Assembly (NCBI GenBank): GCA_021797415.1
Contig: JAJZZT010000095.1
Location: forward strand, 1-8,402
Origin: Bacillota bacterium
GTDB lineage: Bacteria > Bacillota > Bacilli > Alicyclobacillales > SLC66
Direction of reading: 5' to 3'
DNA length: 8,402 nt
The notes beneath the pieces are model-generated. The model ran no database searches, was not told the DNA's origin, and saw only the letters and a program-made list of their open reading frames with translations. Both the position numbers and the translations under genes were made by a program. Shown here piece after piece: positions 1 through 5,416 of the stretch. How positions within the stretch are numbered: position 1 is the first letter of the stretch; each line of letters starts with the position of its first letter.

Positions 1-1
1 G

Positions 2-310
2 CCGATTTTTCTCGGCTTCCGGGGCGGCAAGGGGATTGCGACAGCCATCGGCGTGTTGCTCACGCTGACGCCCGGCGCCGCCTTGTATTCGCTGCTGCTG
101 GCTGTGCTGCTGCTGGTCGGGACGCGCTACATGTCGCTGGCCGCGCTTGCGTTTGTCACGTTTACACCCATTTTTCAGCTTTTTATGCACGTCCATCCGA
201 TCGATACGGTGGTGGCCGTCGCGATCGCTCTCCTGGCCTACTGGCGTCACCGGGGGAATATTGAGCGGCTGCGCCGTGGGACGGAACGCCGATTGTTCTT
301 TCACTCCTGA
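2..310 (+). CDS. plsY: Acyl-phosphate:glycerol-3-phosphate acyltransferase PlsY, C-terminal part (5' end outside window)
   Basis: PlsY is the integral-membrane enzyme that moves an acyl group from acyl-phosphate to the sn-1 position of glycerol-3-phosphate, giving lysophosphatidate. The visible 102 residues, about half of a usual 195-205 aa protein, read in frame from base 2 and end at TGA 308-310. They open with FRGGKGIATA, the glycine-rich GGKGxAT motif that is the second conserved PlsY loop. Near the C-terminus is HRGNIERLRRGTE, the third conserved motif. Hydrophobic stretches between them (about residues 15-40, 44-59 and 64-76) fit the last membrane helices. It precedes gpsA, which makes its substrate, but a repeat-rich gap of about 235 bp separates them, so simple operon coupling is uncertain. 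The first conserved PlsY motif lies outside the window. Confidence 0.93.
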   Translation, partial: PIFLGFRGGKGIATAIGVLLTLTPGAALYSLLLAVLLLVGTRYMSLAALAFVTFTPIFQLFMHVHPIDTVVAVAIALLAYWRHRGNIERLRRGTERRLFFHS

Positions 311-340
311 CGATGAAACTCCGCAATGCGCCAGGGAGTT

Positions 341-391
341 CTGCCCCCTTTTTGAACGACCTCCCAAAGAACCTGTTCAAAAAGAGGGCAG
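341..391. repeat. 17-bp inverted repeat (hairpin) inside the plsY-gpsA repeat
   Basis: Bases 341-357 (ctgccccctttttgaac) pair with 375-391 (gttcaaaaagagggcag) over 17 positions with a single A/C mismatch at 347/385, leaving a 17-nt loop. No T-run follows the stem on either strand, so it does not look like an intrinsic terminator. It could still be a transcript-stabilising hairpin after plsY or the foldback part of a mobile element. Confidence 0.75.
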
Positions 392-420
392 GTAAGACTC
401 ACGCAGTGCAAGAAAGCAGG

Positions 421-471
421 CAGAAATGCGGACCGAGCGTACGTTTTTGGGTACGTGAGGGAGCATTTCTG
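421..471. repeat. Second palindrome inside the plsY-gpsA repeat
   Basis: Bases 421-429 (cagaaatgc) are the exact reverse complement of 463-471 (gcatttctg). Within them, cgtac (438-442) and gtacg (451-455) form an inner stem around an 8-nt loop. The two stems do not join into one continuous helix. No T-run follows. Confidence 0.6.
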
Positions 472-545
472 GCGATGACGCGGCAATGCGCCGGGGAGTT
501 CTGCCCCCTTTTTGAACGACCTCTCAGAGAAGCGGGGGTGAAGGG

Positions 546-1583
546 ATGGCGTTAGTCGGAGTTGTCGGCGCTGGCAGTTTTGGTTCCGCGCTGGCATCCA
601 CGCTGGCTTACAATGGCCAGGAAGTGATCCTGTACGGTCGTTCTGCGTCCGTTGTGCGCGAGATCAACACTGCGCACACGAACGTCCGGTACCTGCCCGG
701 AGTCGTGTTGCATGACGGAGTGCGGGCGACGACAGAACTGGAGAAACTCCGGGCGGCCGATACCCTTTTGCTCACCGTGCCGTCTCAGGCGCTGCGCGAG
801 ACCGGCCGGGCGCTTGCCGCCCTTCGCTTGAAACCGGCGTGTGTGGTGCACGCCGTGAAAGGGCTTGAACAGGGGACGGGCTTGCGGATGAGCGAGGTGC
901 TGCTCTCCGAATGGAGCGAGCTCAATCCGGGATCGCTTGTGGTGGTATCCGGCCCCAGCCACGCGGAGGAACTCTCCGGCGGCCTGCCGACGACGCTCGT
1001 CAGCTCGGCTGTCTCGCGGACCATGGCCGAGCGTGTGCAGGACCTGCTGATGAACGACAGGCTGCGCGTCTATACCAACCCGGATGTCGCCGGAGTGGAA
1101 CTGGGCGGGTCATTGAAGAATATCATCGCGCTGGGATGCGGCATCTCGGATGGCCTGGCGTATGGAGACAATACGCGCGCAGCCCTGATGACCCGCGGGC
1201 TGGCCGAAATTGTGCGCCTTGGCGTGAGCTTGGGAGCGGCGCCCCAGACCTTCTTTGGACTGACGGGTGTGGGCGACCTGATTGTGACGTGCACCAGCAG
1301 GCACAGCCGAAACTGGCAGGCGGGCTTCCGGCTCGGAAAAGGAATGTCGCCGGCGGACGCCGTCGCGGCGGTGGGCATGACGGTAGAGGGCATCTCGACA
1401 ACGCGCGTGGCGGTCGAACTTGCGCGCGAGCGCGCCATCTCCATGCCCATTGCGGAAGCGATCGCGTCGATACTTGCCGGCGCGACTCCGGGGGCGGTCG
1501 TCTATGATCTGATGAGGCGCGCCCGCACGCACGAAGTGGAAGAGTACGCCCAGGAGGCATCATACGGGTGGCAGGATCCCTGA
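546..1583 (+). CDS. gpsA: Glycerol-3-phosphate dehydrogenase [NAD(P)+] GpsA
   Basis: This cytosolic enzyme reduces dihydroxyacetone phosphate to sn-glycerol-3-phosphate, the backbone precursor for phospholipids and the acceptor for PlsY. The 345 aa length is typical of the family. The Rossmann dinucleotide motif GAGSFG is at residues 8-13. VKGLEQGTG around 104-112 holds a conserved lysine (K105), and GPSHAEE is at 136-142. GGSLKNIIALG (187-197) carries the catalytic lysine K191. TRGLAEIVRLG (216-226) and GLTGVGDLIVTCT (238-250), with nearby SRN, are the C-terminal substrate-binding signatures. The ATG follows a good Shine-Dalgarno match, gggggtga at 534-541, four bases upstream. gpsA lies upstream of spoIVA in B. 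subtilis too, but here gcvH and lipM intervene. Confidence 0.97.
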   Translation: MALVGVVGAGSFGSALASTLAYNGQEVILYGRSASVVREINTAHTNVRYLPGVVLHDGVRATTELEKLRAADTLLLTVPSQALRETGRALAALRLKPACVVHAVKGLEQGTGLRMSEVLLSEWSELNPGSLVVVSGPSHAEELSGGLPTTLVSSAVSRTMAERVQDLLMNDRLRVYTNPDVAGVELGGSLKNIIALGCGISDGLAYGDNTRAALMTRGLAEIVRLGVSLGAAPQTFFGLTGVGDLIVTCTSRHSRNWQAGFRLGKGMSPADAVAAVGMTVEGISTTRVAVELARERAISMPIAEAIASILAGATPGAVVYDLMRRARTHEVEEYAQEASYGWQDP

Positions 1584-1638
1584 TCTGAATCGCTAGATAT
1601 GAAACGCTGGGGCGCGCCTGCGCGATCGGCGCAAAAAG

Positions 1639-1647
1639 TGATACACT
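1639..1647 (+). promoter_or_regulatory. Possible extended -10 promoter element for gcvH-lipM
   Basis: The sequence tgatacact (TG, one base, then TACACT) resembles an extended -10 box about 75 bases before the gcvH start. No convincing -35 hexamer lies 16-18 bases upstream; the position holds tgcgcg. A small hairpin (tgcgc 1619-1623, gcgca 1629-1633) sits just before it but lacks a T-run, so no terminator separates gpsA from gcvH. Weak evidence. Confidence 0.3.
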
Positions 1648-1720
1648 GTCCCATAGCGGACCGTCCGTGAGGAATGGATTGCCGGCGGACGAATGGTTAC
1701 ATAATGTGAGGAGGCCTCTC

Positions 1721-2098
1721 ATGAGCGCGATTCCGGACGATTTACAATATACAAAAGAGCACGAGTGGATCCGTCCCCAAGGCGATGCCATCGTCATCGG
1801 CATCACGGATTTTGCCCAGAGTGAACTCGGTGACATCGTGTTTGTTGAATTGCCGGAGGTCGGGAGCGCGCTGCGCGCCGGCGAGACGTTCGGCACGGTG
1901 GAATCGGTCAAGACCGTTTCCGATCTGTACGCGCCCGTCTCGGGCACGGTGGTGCGGGTGAATGAAGCCCTGCAGGATGCGCCGGAAAAAGTGAACGAAG
2001 ACCCGTACGGTGAAGGATGGATGCTGGAAGTGGAGCGTGGCGGCGAAACGTCCCCCCTGTTGTCTGCCGCCGTCTACCGGGAACACGTGAACGGGTGA
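1721..2098 (+). CDS. gcvH: Glycine cleavage system H protein / lipoyl carrier GcvH
   Basis: GcvH is the small lipoyl carrier that shuttles the aminomethyl group in glycine cleavage. In Bacillales-type lipoate synthesis it is also the first octanoyl acceptor, from which lipoyl groups are relayed to other complexes. The 125 aa length is normal. YTKEHEW (residues 10-16) and [19 protein letters not shown] (27-45) are family hallmarks. The lipoylated lysine is K64 in [25 protein letters not shown] (about 91-100) is the conserved C-terminal motif. The ATG at 1721 is preceded by an excellent aggagg at 1709-1714; an in-frame GTG at 1667 lacks a comparable site. The stop overlaps the Shine-Dalgarno of lipM, and no gcvT or gcvP is nearby. 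That favours a role tied to lipoate assembly, although glycine cleavage genes may lie elsewhere. Confidence 0.96.
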   Translation: MSAIPDDLQYTKEHEWIRPQGDAIVIGITDFAQSELGDIVFVELPEVGSALRAGETFGTVESVKTVSDLYAPVSGTVVRVNEALQDAPEKVNEDPYGEGWMLEVERGGETSPLLSAAVYREHVNG

Positions 2099-2111
2099 GG
2101 GGTCGTCCGCC

Positions 2112-2942
2112 ATGTGGACATTTCGGCTGTTAGACACCGGGGCGGGAGCGCCCGAGGACAACATGGCGCTCGACGAGGCGATTCTGATCGAGGTCGGACG
2201 CGGCGCATCCCCCCCCACGATCCGGTTCTATGCATGGGACCGCCCGACGGTTTCGCTTGGCTATTTTCAACGCGCGGCGCGCGAGATTGACGAGGCGGCC
2301 GTCGTGGCCCGCAAGTATGGACTGGTCCGCCGGATGACGGGCGGACGGTCCGTTTTGCATGACCGCGAAGTGACGTACAGTGTGATCGTGCCCGTTGGCC
2401 ATGAGCTGGCACAAACGTCGGTGGTGGAGTCTTTCCGCATTCTTTCGGGCGCTTTGCGCGAGGGGTTTTGCGCTCTGGGCCTGTCGGCCGAAGTCGTTTC
2501 ACTGGCCGATGAGAATGAGCGGGAAAAGTTCCAGACGCTTGGCTCCGCGGCATGTTTCGATTCCCCTTCCTGGTACGAACTTGTCGTCAACGGACGAAAG
2601 ATAGCGGGCAGCGCCCAGGTGCGGGCGCATGGCGGCCTCCTCCAGCACGGCTCGCTTGTGCTGGACATGCGTCCTGAGGATCTCTTTTCCGTGCTGCTCC
2701 TGCGCGATGGGCAGGACGGAAAGCGGTTGCGCGCGGCATTCTCCGAGCGAGCGACCGGAGTGAAGCAGCTTTCCGGCCGCGCTGTCGCCTATCGTGAAGC
2801 TGTGACCGCGTTTCAAAGCGGGTTTGCCACCGGTCTGCCGGCCCGGCTCACGCAGGGATCCGTCACGGATGAAGAAGCGGCGCAAGCCCGTCAACTGGCA
2901 AGGGACAAGTACGGCGCCCGCGAATGGACGTTCCGCCGCTAA
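2112..2942 (+). CDS. lipM: Octanoyl-[ACP]:GcvH octanoyltransferase LipM (lipoate-protein ligase A fold)
   Basis: LipM transfers octanoate from acyl carrier protein to GcvH, the first step of endogenous lipoate synthesis in Bacillales. The 276 aa protein has the biotin/lipoate ligase fold signatures: NMALDEAI (17-24), IRFYAWDRPTVSLGYFQ (37-53), RRMTGGRSVLHDREVTYSV (73-91), and NGRKIAGSAQ (160-169) with the conserved lysine K163. ACFDSPSWYEL (147-157) includes C148, at the position expected for the catalytic cysteine of LipM rather than an ATP-using LplA. Length and the C-terminal KYGAREWTFRR agree with LipM. The gene begins 13 bases after gcvH, with gagggg (2097-2102) overlapping the gcvH stop as ribosome-binding site. 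Direct adjacency to its acceptor strengthens the call. LplA or LipL are the alternatives; the C148 context and full-length match make them less likely. Confidence 0.9.
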   Translation: MWTFRLLDTGAGAPEDNMALDEAILIEVGRGASPPTIRFYAWDRPTVSLGYFQRAAREIDEAAVVARKYGLVRRMTGGRSVLHDREVTYSVIVPVGHELAQTSVVESFRILSGALREGFCALGLSAEVVSLADENEREKFQTLGSAACFDSPSWYELVVNGRKIAGSAQVRAHGGLLQHGSLVLDMRPEDLFSVLLLRDGQDGKRLRAAFSERATGVKQLSGRAVAYREAVTAFQSGFATGLPARLTQGSVTDEEAAQARQLARDKYGAREWTFRR

Positions 2943-2964
2943 TTCTTAAAGAAGTCGACGAGGC

Positions 2965-3002
2965 GGGTCTACTTTCTATCCTGTCCACATATTCATAGAC
3001 CC
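2965..3002. repeat. Short inverted repeat downstream of lipM
   Basis: gggtcta (2965-2971) and tagaccc (2996-3002) are perfect reverse complements separated by 24 bases, 22 bases after the lipM stop. No T-run follows, so it is not a standard terminator. It directly abuts the longer palindrome beginning at about 3004 and may belong to the same element. Confidence 0.4.
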
Positions 3003-3003
3003 A

Positions 3004-3124
3004 GGGACATGGGATCATCCCAATTCCAGCAGGCGAGTGACAGTAGATATAGCGTTTGGCTGATGCCTCAAACGCTATATCGGGAATCAGGTCGCCTGTG
3101 AAGTGGACTCTAATCCCATGTCCC
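3004..3124. repeat. Long nested palindromic element between lipM and spoIVA
   Basis: Three perfect inverted segments nest symmetrically. gggacatgggat (3004-3015) pairs with atcccatgtccc (3113-3124). caggcga (3030-3036) pairs with tcgcctg (3092-3098). gatatagcgtttg (3046-3058) pairs with caaacgctatatc (3069-3081) around a 10-nt loop. The whole can fold into one hairpin of about 120 bases with internal loops. It looks richer in A+T than the neighbouring genes and has no coding signature. The shape is that of a MITE or REP-like foldback element. It could also shield or end the gcvH-lipM transcript. It lies upstream of, not within, the proposed spoIVA promoter. Confidence 0.75.
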
Positions 3125-3160
3125 CTAGACGGACGGTCGAAAGCTTTCCCGACGGCGGCG

Positions 3161-3190
3161 GTATATTTGTCGCACCGGGACGTATACATG
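3161..3190 (+). promoter_or_regulatory. Sigma-E-like promoter of spoIVA
   Basis: gtatatt at 3161-3167 fits the sigma-E -35 pattern (KMATATT), and tatacatg at 3183-3190 matches six positions of the -10 pattern (CATACAHT), separated by 15 bases. Initiation would be near 3197, giving a leader of about 48 bases. Mother-cell sigma-E control of spoIVA is known in B. subtilis. The assignment here is by motif and context only. Confidence 0.65.
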
Positions 3191-3232
3191 TATCGTCGTC
3201 CAAACGGGGTCGGCGCACCGGCTTCTAGCCAG

Positions 3233-3237
3233 GGAGG
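3233..3237 (+). promoter_or_regulatory. Ribosome-binding site fixing the GTG start of spoIVA
   Basis: ggagg within agggagggaa lies 7 bases before GTG 3245. It supports this start over the longer in-frame extension that begins at 3056, which runs through the palindrome and the promoter. Confidence 0.85.
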
Positions 3238-3244
3238 GAACAGT

Positions 3245-4723
3245 GTGGACAGATTCGATGTGTTTCAGGACATTGCGCAGCGAACTGGCGGCGACATCTA
3301 TCTGGGTGTCGTGGGACCGGTGCGGACGGGGAAGTCCACGTTCATCAAAAAGTTTATGGAACTGATTGTGCTGCCGGGGATAAACGATGAGTCGGAGCGC
3401 GCGCGCACCGTGGATGAATTGCCGCAGAGCGCCGCGGGACGGACCATCATGACGACGGAACCCAAATTTGTGCCTAACCAGGCCGCGCGTATTGCGGTGG
3501 CGGAGGGGCTCACCATCGACTGCCGCCTGGTCGACTGCGTCGGCTACACGGTTCAGGGAGCCAGGGGATACGAGGATGACAACGGGCCGCGCATGGTGAG
3601 CACGCCGTGGTATGACGACCCCATCGCCTTTCAGGAAGCTGCGGAGATCGGAACGCGCAAGGTCATCGCGGACCATTCGACCATAGGCCTGGTTGTCACG
3701 ACGGATGGCAGCGTGGCGGAAATACCGCGTGAAAACTACATCGAGGCGGAAGAACGCGTCGTGACAGAGTTGAAGGAACTGGGGAAACCGTTCGTGATGC
3801 TCGTGAATTCCGTGCATCCCTACAGCCCCGACACACAGGCTTTGCGCGCCGCCCTGATGGACAAATACGATATCCCAGTCGTCGCTCTGTCGTGCGCAAC
3901 CATGGGACAGGAAGACGTCATGGTCGTTTTGAAAGAAGCGCTGTACGAATTCCCCGTGCAGGAAGTCAACGTGAACCTGCCCAGTTGGGTCATGGTTCTT
4001 GATCAGGAGCACTGGCTGCGCAGCAGTTATGAGGGCGCCGTGCGCGAGACGATCCAGGACATCAGGCGGTTGCGCGATGTCGACCGGGTGGTGGATCATT
4101 TTTCCCAGTTCGAATTCATCTCGCGCGCGGCGCTCGCCGGCGTCGACATGGGGCGCGGCATAGCGGATATTGAACTGGCCGCTCCAGACGAACTGTACGA
4201 CAGGGTGCTCACGGAAGTTGTGGGTGTCGAGATCCGCGGCAAGGATCACCTGCTGCAGTTGATGAAAGACCTCACGTACGCCAAGCGCGAGTACGACAAG
4301 GTGGCCGATGCGCTCCGGATGGTGAAACTGACCGGCTACGGTATCGCGCCGCCCATCCTGGACGAGATGGCGCTTGATGAACCGGAACTGATCCGCCAGG
4401 GATCGCGCTTTGGCGTGCGGCTCAAGGCGGTCGCTCCGTCCGTGCACATGATCCGCGTCGACGTGGAATCGGAATTTGCGCCCATCGTCGGGACAGAGCG
4501 CCAGAGCGAGGAACTGGTGAAATATCTCATGCAGGATTTCGAGGAGGACCCGCAGAAGATCTGGAACTCGGACATCTTCGGCAAGTCCCTGGCCGCCATC
4601 GTGCGTGAAGGAATTTCCGGGAAGCTCTCGATGATGCCGGAAAATGCGCAGTATAAACTCCGAGAGACACTCCAGCGCATCATCAACGAGGGAAGCGGGG
4701 GGTTGATCGCCATCATTCTGTAG
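3245..4723 (+). CDS. spoIVA: Stage IV sporulation protein A, spore coat basement-layer ATPase
   Basis: SpoIVA hydrolyses ATP to polymerise into the static basement layer of the spore coat on the mother-cell face of the forespore, anchored by SpoVM, and it is also needed for cortex formation. From GTG 3245 the product is 492 aa, the same length as B. subtilis SpoIVA. The N-terminal P-loop domain shows Walker A GPVRTGKS (24-31, K30), the threonines T70-T71 in GRTIMTTEPKF implicated in ATP hydrolysis, and Walker B-like LVDCVGY with D97. The remainder is closely family-like, including NLPSWVMVL, RLRDVDRVV, ADALRMVKLTGYGIA and QGSRFGVRLKAVAPS. It ends in the conserved GSGGLIAIIL tail, needed in the family for assembly. 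The gene appears monocistronic behind a sigma-E-like promoter. No clear terminator follows. Confidence 0.98.
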   Translation: MDRFDVFQDIAQRTGGDIYLGVVGPVRTGKSTFIKKFMELIVLPGINDESERARTVDELPQSAAGRTIMTTEPKFVPNQAARIAVAEGLTIDCRLVDCVGYTVQGARGYEDDNGPRMVSTPWYDDPIAFQEAAEIGTRKVIADHSTIGLVVTTDGSVAEIPRENYIEAEERVVTELKELGKPFVMLVNSVHPYSPDTQALRAALMDKYDIPVVALSCATMGQEDVMVVLKEALYEFPVQEVNVNLPSWVMVLDQEHWLRSSYEGAVRETIQDIRRLRDVDRVVDHFSQFEFISRAALAGVDMGRGIADIELAAPDELYDRVLTEVVGVEIRGKDHLLQLMKDLTYAKREYDKVADALRMVKLTGYGIAPPILDEMALDEPELIRQGSRFGVRLKAVAPSVHMIRVDVESEFAPIVGTERQSEELVKYLMQDFEEDPQKIWNSDIFGKSLAAIVREGISGKLSMMPENAQYKLRETLQRIINEGSGGLIAIIL

Positions 4724-4741
4724 ACTGGCGCGCCGTGGACT

Positions 4742-4775
4742 GGCGTCCTGGACGTTCGTCCGGCGACGGGACGCC
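4742..4775. repeat. Hairpin just downstream of spoIVA
   Basis: ggcgtcc (4742-4748) pairs perfectly with ggacgcc (4769-4775), and ggac (4750-4753) pairs with gtcc (4758-4761) inside it. It starts 18 bases after the spoIVA stop, where a terminator would be expected, but no T-run follows. It may protect the 3' end or mark factor-dependent termination. Confidence 0.4.
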
Positions 4776-4838
4776 GCATAGAGCAAGTGCGGTAATTTCC
4801 GTGGAAATGATGAAAAACCACAATATTCCCTTTCTTTC

Positions 4839-4870
4839 GGCGCATTTCGTTAACTGCAAAGAAATGCGTC
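4839..4870. repeat. Inverted repeat in the spoIVA-tRNA gap
   Basis: ggcgcatttc (4839-4848) faces gaaatgcgtc (4861-4870). This is ten positions with one G-T pair, leaving a 12-nt loop. No T-run flanks it on either side. It sits in a 259-bp gap that otherwise shows only the post-spoIVA hairpin and the tRNA promoter. Confidence 0.5.
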
Positions 4871-4937
4871 GATTCGTGGTCGTCCAGTGACTTTCTTTGT
4901 GGCGGCGTGGCTGTTTGCGGCGGTTGTTTGCGTCGGC

Positions 4938-4966
4938 TTGCGCTGCCTGTGCGTAACTGCTATACT
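4938..4966 (+). promoter_or_regulatory. Vegetative (sigma-A) promoter of tRNA-Pro
   Basis: TTGCGC (4938-4943) and TATACT (4961-4966) are spaced by 17 bases, and TG at 4958-4959 makes the -10 an extended type. Initiation near 4973 would leave about 10 bases of 5' leader before the tRNA. Confidence 0.75.
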
Positions 4967-4982
4967 ATGCACCATTGGATGA

Positions 4983-5059
4983 CGGGATGTAGCGCAGCCT
5001 GGTAGCGCGCTACCTTGGGGAGGTAGAGGTCCCGGGTTCGAATCCCGGCATTCCGACCA
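4983..5059 (+). tRNA. tRNA-Pro (anticodon GGG)
   Basis: The full cloverleaf can be drawn. The acceptor stem cgggatg (4983-4989) pairs with cattccg (5049-5055) with one G-T pair. The D-arm contains the agcctggtagc loop. The anticodon stem ctacc/ggtag (5010-5014, 5022-5026) encloses ttgggga, giving anticodon GGG at 5017-5019, which reads proline CCC and CCU. The T-arm is ccggg-ttcgaat-cccgg (5032-5048). Discriminator A5056 is followed by an encoded CCA (5057-5059). It has its own promoter and terminator. Confidence 0.97.
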
Positions 5060-5064
5060 CACGG

Positions 5065-5092
5065 ATCAGCCCGGGGTTCCGGGCTGATTTTT
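5065..5092 (+). terminator. Intrinsic terminator after tRNA-Pro
   Basis: atcagcccgg (5065-5074) and ccgggctgat (5079-5088) form a perfect 10-bp stem with a ggtt loop. A five-T run (5088-5092) follows directly. It lies six bases after the tRNA CCA end and 31 bases before the mtrB start. Confidence 0.93.
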
Positions 5093-5110
5093 GTATTGGA
5101 ATCAAGGCGC

Positions 5111-5119
5111 GGGAGTGAT
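5111..5119 (+). promoter_or_regulatory. Ribosome-binding site fixing the GTG start of mtrB
   Basis: gggagtgat (5111-5119), close to the ggaggtgat consensus, ends four bases before GTG 5124. The alternative in-frame TTG at 5091 lies inside the T-run of the tRNA terminator and has no such site. Confidence 0.8.
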
Positions 5120-5123
5120 CTTC

Positions 5124-5336
5124 GTGCAGGAGGATTATATCGTTATTAAGGCAAAGGCTGGCGGCGTTCAGGTGATCGGGCTGACAAGGGGTGCGGAAAC
5201 GAAATTCAACCACTTGGAGAAACTGGACAAAGGAGACGTGATGGTCTGCCAGTTCACAGAGTACACATCCGCCATCAAGGTGCGCGGTCCGGCGATGGTC
5301 TATACGCAGCACGGCGTCATCGACACGCAGGAATAA
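5124..5336 (+). CDS. mtrB: trp RNA-binding attenuation protein TRAP (MtrB)
   Basis: TRAP forms an 11-subunit ring that, when loaded with tryptophan, binds G/UAG repeats in trp leader and ribosome-binding regions and lowers expression of tryptophan genes. From GTG 5124 the product is 70 aa, close to the 75 aa of B. subtilis. Hallmarks are YIVIKA (5-10), VIGLTRGAETKF (17-28), LEKLDKGD (31-38) and FTEYTSAIKVRG (44-55). The RNA-contacting Lys-Lys-Arg set appears as K33, K52 and R54. The tryptophan-pocket threonines and serine (T21, T26, T45, T48, S49) are present by alignment with the known family. In B. subtilis mtrB follows mtrA (folE). Here it follows tRNA-Pro, with no obvious promoter of its own. 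I see no run of NAG triplets around it that would suggest self-regulation. Confidence 0.96.
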   Translation: MQEDYIVIKAKAGGVQVIGLTRGAETKFNHLEKLDKGDVMVCQFTEYTSAIKVRGPAMVYTQHGVIDTQE

Positions 5337-5367
5337 ACGTTGATCCCCGCTTGGTTCGTGACGGTTG

Positions 5368-5376
5368 TGTTATAAT
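5368..5376 (+). promoter_or_regulatory. Extended -10 promoter of hepS-menG-hepT
   Basis: TGTTATAAT is a perfect TATAAT box (5371-5376) with TG one base upstream. The best -35 candidate, TTGGTT at 5351-5356, is only 14 bases away, so the promoter would rely on the extended -10. Initiation near 5383 gives a leader of about 48 bases to GTG 5431. Confidence 0.65.
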
Positions 5377-5416
5377 GAGACGCACGGTTTATGCGGTATG
5401 ATGAACACGGTGTGGC

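Larger units (their letters stand above)
311..530. repeat. Structured intergenic repeat element between plsY and gpsA
   Basis: This stretch contains two near-identical direct copies, 323-370 and 483-530. They match at 45 of 48 positions with an offset of 160 bases, and the similarity extends upstream to a shared cgatga (311 and 473). A third, inverted copy of the core (ctgccc-ctttttgaac) lies at 375-391. A separate palindrome sits in the middle at 421-471. The short ORFs that cross it have no recognisable product, and the two copies would be read in different frames. The architecture resembles a MITE or a REP-type dispersed element that landed between plsY and gpsA. Whether other copies exist in the genome cannot be seen from here. 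Confidence 0.7.

Noticed and set aside
341..391. Intrinsic terminator after plsY
   Set aside because: The stem is long, but the T-tract lies within its left arm and nothing T-rich follows the right arm on either strand.
311..545. CRISPR array
   Set aside because: Only two direct copies and one inverted copy, no regular short spacers, and no cas genes in the window.
301..597. Minus-strand 98-codon frame across the plsY-gpsA repeat
   Set aside because: Its apparent content derives from the repeat copies, which are read in different frames, and it runs into the gpsA start. More likely a by-product of a non-coding repeat than a protein.
1679..1705. TTGCCG / CATAAT as a gcvH promoter
   Set aside because: The spacing is only 15 bases, and transcription would start inside or after the gcvH ribosome-binding site, which is otherwise strong and evidently used.
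1584..1720. Glycine riboswitch or T-box before gcvH
   Set aside because: The 137-base gap shows no glycine-aptamer-like cores, no T-box sequence and no terminator hairpin. Only a small GC hairpin without a T-run is visible.
3056..3244. N-terminal extension of spoIVA beginning at 3056
   Set aside because: It would translate through half of the palindrome and the promoter. GTG 3245 has a strong ribosome-binding site and gives exactly the family length of 492 aa.
3125..4786. Very long open frame on the minus strand (553 codons) opposite spoIVA
   Set aside because: It mirrors the strongly conserved spoIVA gene, its translation shows no recognisable domain, and GC-rich codon use routinely opens such antisense frames.
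5015..5043. Promoter inside tRNA-Pro (TTGGGG, 17 bases, TCGAAT) driving mtrB
   Set aside because: Both boxes are poor matches, and the TCGAAT comes from the universally conserved T-loop. A start there would also still precede the terminator.
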